Position numbers and translations under genes: made by a program | Shown here: positions 60,050 through 64,000 of the stretch, piece by piece | Numbering within the stretch: the first letter of the stretch is position 1 | Layout of the letters: each line of letters starts with the position of its first letter | Notes under the pieces: model-generated | Databases searched by the model: none | What the model saw: only the letters and a program-made list of their open reading frames with translations | What the model was told of the DNA's origin: nothing | NCBI GenBank assembly: GCA_963774415.1 | Contig: CAVZEU010000003.1 | Coordinates: forward strand, 1,116,001-1,180,000 | DNA from: SZUA-36 sp963774415 | GTDB lineage: Bacteria > Pseudomonadota > Gammaproteobacteria > Xanthomonadales > SZUA-36 | Direction of reading: 5' to 3' | DNA: 64,000 nt

Positions 60050-61575
60050 TGATGAACGGGATGATGAACGGATTTCTTCTAAGCATATTGATCTGGTTGC
60101 CCATACTCGGCGCCCTCATCGTTACGCTGGCCGGTAACCAGCGCCCGGGTATGGCCAAGGGCCTGGCCCTCGTGATTTCGGTCGTGACCCTGTTGCTCGG
60201 TTTGCCGCTGCTGCTGTCCTTCGATACCTCCACCGCCGCGATGCAGTTCGTCGAACTTAGGCCATGGATCGAAACCTTCAACGTGCGCTACTACCTGGGC
60301 GTGGACGGGTTCTCGACGCCATTGATCCTTCTGACCCTGTTTTTCGGCGTCGTCGTGGTGATTGCCGGCTGGCGCTCGATCCAGAAGAACGTCAACCAGT
60401 ACATGGCTTCATTCCTGGTCATGGAAGGCCTGATGATCGGCACGTTCTCCGCGCTCGACGGTTTGCTTTTCTATGTTTTCTTCGAGGCCATGCTGATCCC
60501 GATGTTCCTCGTCATCGGCATCTGGGGCGGCCCGCGGCGCGTTTATGCCACCATCAAGTTCTTTCTCTACACGTTCATCGGCTCCGTATTCATGCTGATC
60601 GGTCTGATCTACCTCTACATCCATTCGGGCAGCTGGGACATTCTCGCCTGGCACAAGCTGCCGCTCGCCCTGGGCGTACAGAAGTGGCTGTTCCTCGGCT
60701 TTTTGGCCGCTTTCGCAGTCAAGGTTCCGATGTGGCCGGTGCACACGTGGCTGCCCGATGCGCATGTCGAGGCGCCGACCGGCGGCTCGGTCATCCTGGC
60801 GGCCATCATGCTGAAGATCGGCGGTTACGGCTTTATCCGTTTCAGCCTGCCGATCACCCCCGACGCCTCGGCCGCCCTGGACTGGCTGGTCATCGCCTTG
60901 TCGCTGATCGCGGTCGTCTACATCGGTTTCGTGGCGTTGGCGCAGCAGGACATGAAAAAACTGATTGCCTATTCGTCCATCGCGCACATGGGTTTCGTGA
61001 CCCTGGGCCTGTTCATCGCTTTCAGTATTTACCGCAAGAGCGGCGCGGTTACCGGCGCCGCCCTGGGTGTGGAGGGCGCCGTCGTGCAGATGGTCTCGCA
61101 CGGCCTGATCGCCGGCGCCTTGTTCCTCTGCGTCGGTGTGCTCTATGACCGCATGCACAGCCGGCTGATCAAGGACTACGGCGGTGTCGTCAATACCATG
61201 CCGTGGTTCGCCACCTTTGCCGTGCTTTTCTTGCTGGCCAACTCCGGTTTGCCCGGCACCAGCGGGTTTGTCGGCGAGTTCATGGTGATCCTGTCTTCGT
61301 TCCGGGCCAACTTCTGGTTTGCGTTCCTGGCCGCGATGACGCTGATCCTGGGCGCCGCCTACAGTCTGTGGCTGGTCAAGCGCGTGATTTTCGGCGACGT
61401 CACCAATCGCGAGGTTCGCGATTTGCAGGATCTCGGCGTGCGTGAGGCGGTGGTCCTGGGGTCTCTGGCCGTGCTGGTGCTGTTGCTGGGTCTGTGGCCG
61501 CAGCCGCTGGTGAACATGATGCACGCGTCCGTCAATCACCTGTTACAACAAATCGTTCAATCCAAGGTCATCTGA
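60049..61575 (+). CDS. nuoM: NADH-quinone oxidoreductase subunit M
   Basis: 508 aa antiporter-like proton-pumping subunit. EAMLIPMFLVIGIWGG carries the conserved glutamate, then FAVKVPMWPVHTWLPDAHVEAPTGGSVILAAIMLKIGGYGFIRF and HGLIAGALFLCVGVLYDR. Several start codons lie close together (60049, 60052, 60061); 60049 overlaps the nuoL stop. Gene length and order are standard. Confidence 0.97.
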   Translation: MMNGMMNGFLLSILIWLPILGALIVTLAGNQRPGMAKGLALVISVVTLLLGLPLLLSFDTSTAAMQFVELRPWIETFNVRYYLGVDGFSTPLILLTLFFGVVVVIAGWRSIQKNVNQYMASFLVMEGLMIGTFSALDGLLFYVFFEAMLIPMFLVIGIWGGPRRVYATIKFFLYTFIGSVFMLIGLIYLYIHSGSWDILAWHKLPLALGVQKWLFLGFLAAFAVKVPMWPVHTWLPDAHVEAPTGGSVILAAIMLKIGGYGFIRFSLPITPDASAALDWLVIALSLIAVVYIGFVALAQQDMKKLIAYSSIAHMGFVTLGLFIAFSIYRKSGAVTGAALGVEGAVVQMVSHGLIAGALFLCVGVLYDRMHSRLIKDYGGVVNTMPWFATFAVLFLLANSGLPGTSGFVGEFMVILSSFRANFWFAFLAAMTLILGAAYSLWLVKRVIFGDVTNREVRDLQDLGVREAVVLGSLAVLVLLLGLWPQPLVNMMHASVNHLLQQIVQSKVI

Positions 61576-61576
61576 C

Positions 61577-63022
61577 ATGAACAGTGCGCATATGTTAATA
61601 GCCGCTCCGGAACTCGTGGTCCTGATCATGGCCTGCGTGATCATGGTGGTCGATCTTTTCCTGAACGATCAGCGCCGCGGGATCATCCACATGCTGGCGC
61701 TGCTGACGGTCATTTTCGCGGCCATCATCACGCTGCGCGGCGATTCGTTTTCGGGCGGCACCCTGGCGGTCAGCGCATTCAACGGCAGTTTCATCAGGGA
61801 CCCGATGGGCGATGTGCTCAAAGTATTCAGTTTCGTGACGATGGGCCTGATTTTCGTTTACGCGAAGCTGTATCTGCGCAATTTCGGCATTTTCCGCGCA
61901 GACTTTTACACGTTGAGCCTGTTTGCCCTGCTCGGTGTCATGTTGCTGATTTCGGCCAGCAGCCTGATCATGATTTACCTGGGCCTGGAATTGATTTCAC
62001 TTTCCATGTACGCGCTGGTCGCCTTCAGGCGTGAGTCCCGCCTGGGATCGGAGGCGGCCATGAAGTATTTCGTACTCGGCTCGATGGCTTCGGGTATGCT
62101 GCTTTACGGCATGTCGATGGTCTACGGCGCCACCGGCAGCCTGGGCCTTACTGATATAGCGCAGGCCGTCCAGGCGCGCGGGGCGAACGATATCATGCTG
62201 ATTTTCGGTCTTGTGTTCGTGGTTGTCGGCGTCGCCTTCAAGTTCGGCCTGGTGCCGTTCCACATGTGGATACCGGACGTCTACCAGGGCGCGCCCGCCA
62301 TGGTCACGCTGATCATTTCCTCGGTTCCCAAGCTGGCCGCGTTCGCGATGATATACCGCTTGCTGCAAGCCGGCCTCGGCGACTTGCAGGCACATTGGCA
62401 GGGCATGCTGGAGACGCTGGCCTTCCTGTCGATTGTCGTCGGTAACCTGACCGCCATCATGCAAAGCAATATCAAGCGCATGCTGGCTTATTCGACCATC
62501 TCCCACATGGGTTTCGTCATGCTTGGCATGCTGCCGGGCAGCGCCTACGGCTTCGGCGCGTCGATGTATTACGTGATCGTTTACGCCATCATGTCAGTGG
62601 CTTCTTTCGCCATGATCATCGTGCTCAGCAACAGCGGCGTCGAGGCCGAGAAACTGGATGATTTCAAGGGGCTGAACCAGCGCAACCCGTTTTACGCCGC
62701 TATCATGGGGCTGGTGATGTTCTCCATGGCCGGGGTCCCGCCCATGGTCGGGTTCTTTGCCAAGTTCCTCGTCATCAAGGCCGTTATCGATGCCGGTATG
62801 ATGTGGTTGGCGATCGTCGCCGTGATTTTTGCCGTTATCGGCGCGTTTTATTATCTGCGGGTCGTCAAGCTGATGTATTTTGACGAGCCGGAGAATGTGG
62901 GTGCGGTCCAGGCGCCCGCTGATTTTGGCGCCGCGTTGACCGCGAACGGCCTGATGATCCTGGGGTTGGGTATATTCTCGAGTTCCCTGATCGCCATTTG
63001 CATGACCAGTTTCGGGGTTTGA
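61577..63022 (+). CDS. nuoN: NADH-quinone oxidoreductase subunit N
   Basis: 481 aa, third antiporter-like subunit and last gene of the operon. GLELISLSMYALVAFRRESRLGSEAAMKYFVLGSMASGMLLYGMSMVYGATGSL, KFGLVPFHMWIPDVYQGAPAMVTLIISSVPKLAAFAMIYRLL and YSTISHMGFVMLGM are conserved. About 85 bases without a gene separate it from the initiator tRNA. Confidence 0.97.
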   Translation: MNSAHMLIAAPELVVLIMACVIMVVDLFLNDQRRGIIHMLALLTVIFAAIITLRGDSFSGGTLAVSAFNGSFIRDPMGDVLKVFSFVTMGLIFVYAKLYLRNFGIFRADFYTLSLFALLGVMLLISASSLIMIYLGLELISLSMYALVAFRRESRLGSEAAMKYFVLGSMASGMLLYGMSMVYGATGSLGLTDIAQAVQARGANDIMLIFGLVFVVVGVAFKFGLVPFHMWIPDVYQGAPAMVTLIISSVPKLAAFAMIYRLLQAGLGDLQAHWQGMLETLAFLSIVVGNLTAIMQSNIKRMLAYSTISHMGFVMLGMLPGSAYGFGASMYYVIVYAIMSVASFAMIIVLSNSGVEAEKLDDFKGLNQRNPFYAAIMGLVMFSMAGVPPMVGFFAKFLVIKAVIDAGMMWLAIVAVIFAVIGAFYYLRVVKLMYFDEPENVGAVQAPADFGAALTANGLMILGLGIFSSSLIAICMTSFGV

Positions 63023-63108
63023 GTGAAGGCACCGGCGCCACCGCTCCGAATGCCCGCATCAGCCCTTGTAATTGGCGCATCGAATCATTATCATGCCTTC
63101 CTTGCTGA

Positions 63109-63185
63109 TGCGGGGTGGAGCAGTCTGGCAGCTCGTCGGGCTCATAACCCGAAGGTCGCAGGTTCGAATCCTGCCCCCGCTACCA
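63109..63185 (+). tRNA. Initiator tRNA-fMet (anticodon CAU)
   Basis: 77 bases with encoded CCA. Anticodon stem TCGGG/CCCGA with loop CTCATAA carries the three consecutive G-C pairs of initiators, and the body closely matches E. coli tRNA-fMet. Position 1 is T and position 72 is T, a mismatch where E. coli has C1-A72; an unpaired 1-72 position is the formylation signal, so initiator identity is kept. D-arm AGCAGTCTGGCAGCT and T-arm GCAGGTTCGAATCCTGC are regular. Confidence 0.95.
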
Positions 63186-63195
63186 AAGATTCTCG

Positions 63196-63218
63196 AGGGT
63201 CCGGCAGGGCCCTTTTTT
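63196..63218 (+). terminator. Terminator after tRNA-fMet
   Basis: AGGGTCC (63196-63202), loop GGCA, GGGCCCT (63207-63213; one G-T pair), then TTTTTT. Eleven bases beyond the CCA end. Confidence 0.8.
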
Positions 63219-63341
63219 GTTTGACCGGCTACGACCGGTCACGTTACGCGACGATTTGGATGGTGCAATGAAATAAAGCTGTCGCATCCGCCCGTTTGGG
63301 CGTGATTGACCAGGTTCCTGAAGATCGGAACCAATCGTCGC

Positions 63342-63362
63342 GGGCCTGTGTGCCCTTTTTTT
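63342..63362 (+). terminator. rimP leader attenuator-like hairpin
   Basis: GGGC (63342-63345), loop CTGTGT, GCCC (63352-63355) followed by seven T and located 40 bases before rimP. A similar stem plus T-run leader occurs before rimP in many proteobacteria (the rimP leader). Antitermination rather than simple ending is likely because the rimP-nusA operon must be read through. Confidence 0.6.
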
Positions 63363-63401
63363 GTGCCCGGTGTTTGCCCCGGCGGCCCGGCTACAGAGGA
63401 G

Positions 63402-63893
63402 ATGAAAATATTGAGCGCGCGCGAGCTTGATGAGTTGGCCAAACCGTTGGTGGAAAGCCTCGGTTACGAATTTGTCGGGCTGGAGTACAACCCCAACCCG
63501 AAACACTCGGTGCTGCGCGTCTATATTGATTGCGAACGAGGCGTGAGCATCGACGACTGTGAAAATGTCAGTCGCGAACTGGCGGCACTGTTTGACGTCA
63601 AGGACCCGATCAAGGGTCACTACAACCTCGAAATATCGTCGCCGGGTCTGGACCGGCCGCTGTTCACGCCGGAGCATTTCAGCCGATTTTCAGGCAGCGA
63701 GGTGAAGATCAGCCTGCACGCGCCGCAGGACGGAAGGCGCAAGCTGAAAGGCAGGATCCTGGGCTCGCAAGGCGACACTGTCAGCATCGAGCAGGACGGC
63801 GTCGAGTTCAGGCTGGCGTTCGACAATATCGCCAAGGCGAGACTGGTACCGGATTACGAGAAAATCCTGGCTGCTGGGCGTTCAAATTCATAA
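63402..63893 (+). CDS. rimP: Ribosome maturation factor RimP
   Basis: 163 aa. Needed for 30S subunit maturation. LAKPLVESLGYEFVGLEYNPNPKHSVLRVYIDCERGVSIDDCENVSRELAALFDVKDPI and the motif YNLEISSPGLDRPLFTPEHFSRF are typical, with a C-terminal SH3-like domain (GSEVKISLHAPQDGRRKLKGRILG). AGAGGAG right before ATG 63402 confirms this start over the longer open frame. nusA follows after 41 bases. Confidence 0.97.
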   Translation: MKILSARELDELAKPLVESLGYEFVGLEYNPNPKHSVLRVYIDCERGVSIDDCENVSRELAALFDVKDPIKGHYNLEISSPGLDRPLFTPEHFSRFSGSEVKISLHAPQDGRRKLKGRILGSQGDTVSIEQDGVEFRLAFDNIAKARLVPDYEKILAAGRSNS

Positions 63894-63934
63894 TCGACAG
63901 AAGGGGCCGGATCCCCGCATGGAGTCAAGAGCTG

Positions 63935-64000
63935 ATGAGTAAAGAGATACTTTTGGTCGTAGACGCAGTGTCCAACGAGAAGGGTGTCAGTAAGAGCGTC
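63935..64000 (+). CDS. nusA: Transcription termination/antitermination factor NusA (partial)
   Basis: Only the first 22 codons are in the window: MSKEILLVVDAVSNEKGVSKSV, which matches the N-terminal domain of NusA, and the position after rimP is conserved. RNA polymerase-associated factor for pausing, termination and antitermination. The rest lies beyond the right edge. Confidence 0.93.
   Translation, partial: MSKEILLVVDAVSNEKGVSKSV

Overview
This 64 kb window is a GC-rich, gene-dense piece of a gammaproteobacterial chromosome. The evidence is Gram-negative envelope genes (bamC, lptE, yhdP), housekeeping genes of gammaproteobacterial type (pcnB, folK, darP, tldD/pmbA, rng, rsfS-rlmH, holA-nadD), and the gene order tpiA-secG-tRNA-Leu-nuoA..N-tRNA-fMet-rimP-nusA. 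I cannot name the genus. An uncultured aerobic heterotroph near Chromatiales or Xanthomonadales is a reasonable guess.

Layout. 0-4.6 kb: phoH (cut by the left edge), bcp, dapA-bamC, fdxA and a DUF302 gene. 4.6-6 kb: a divergent persulfide-response pair, a BigR/SqrR-type ArsR repressor and a Blh/ETHE1-type persulfide dioxygenase. 6-18.6 kb: a phenylacetate degradation region (paaABCDE-paaX-fused hydratase/dehydrogenase, paaGIJ, paaY, paaZ). No phenylacetate-CoA ligase is visible. 18.9-24.7 kb: E2 and fused-E1 genes of a 2-oxoacid dehydrogenase, a divergent Lrp-type regulator and an unusual cysteine-desulfurase-like PLP protein. 24.7-28.7 kb: tRNA-Glu(CUC), pcnB-folK, a candidate small RNA and pgi. 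28.8-37.2 kb: leuS-lptE-holA-nadD, rsfS, rlmH-maf, rng. 37.2-46.3 kb: yhdP, tldD, darP, pmbA, a small membrane metalloprotease and an SDR enzyme. 46.5-64 kb: tpiA, secG, tRNA-Leu, all 14 nuo genes, initiator tRNA, rimP and the start of nusA.

How the genes work together. paaABCDE encodes the phenylacetyl-CoA epoxidase. PaaG isomerises the epoxide, PaaZ opens and oxidises the ring, and the PaaF/PaaH-like fused enzyme plus PaaJ thiolase finish to acetyl-CoA and succinyl-CoA. PaaI, PaaY and PaaX supply CoA salvage and control. The neighbouring E1/E2 complex could in principle make aryl-acetyl-CoA from an aromatic 2-oxoacid, but this is a hypothesis. NuoA-N form proton-pumping NADH dehydrogenase.

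The most unusual structure is a pair of related non-coding elements of about 280 bp, one upstream of rsfS (33695-33973) and one splitting nuoI from nuoJ (56585-57127). In both places the terminal repeat carries the ATG GCT TC that starts the downstream gene. The nuo copy also contains a second, 265 bp element bounded by perfect 25 bp inverted repeats, and the rsfS copy preserves the corresponding unfilled site. Other non-coding structures of note are direct repeats around a long hairpin upstream of paaZ, a nested inverted repeat between paaY and paaZ, and a palindrome over the likely fdxA promoter.
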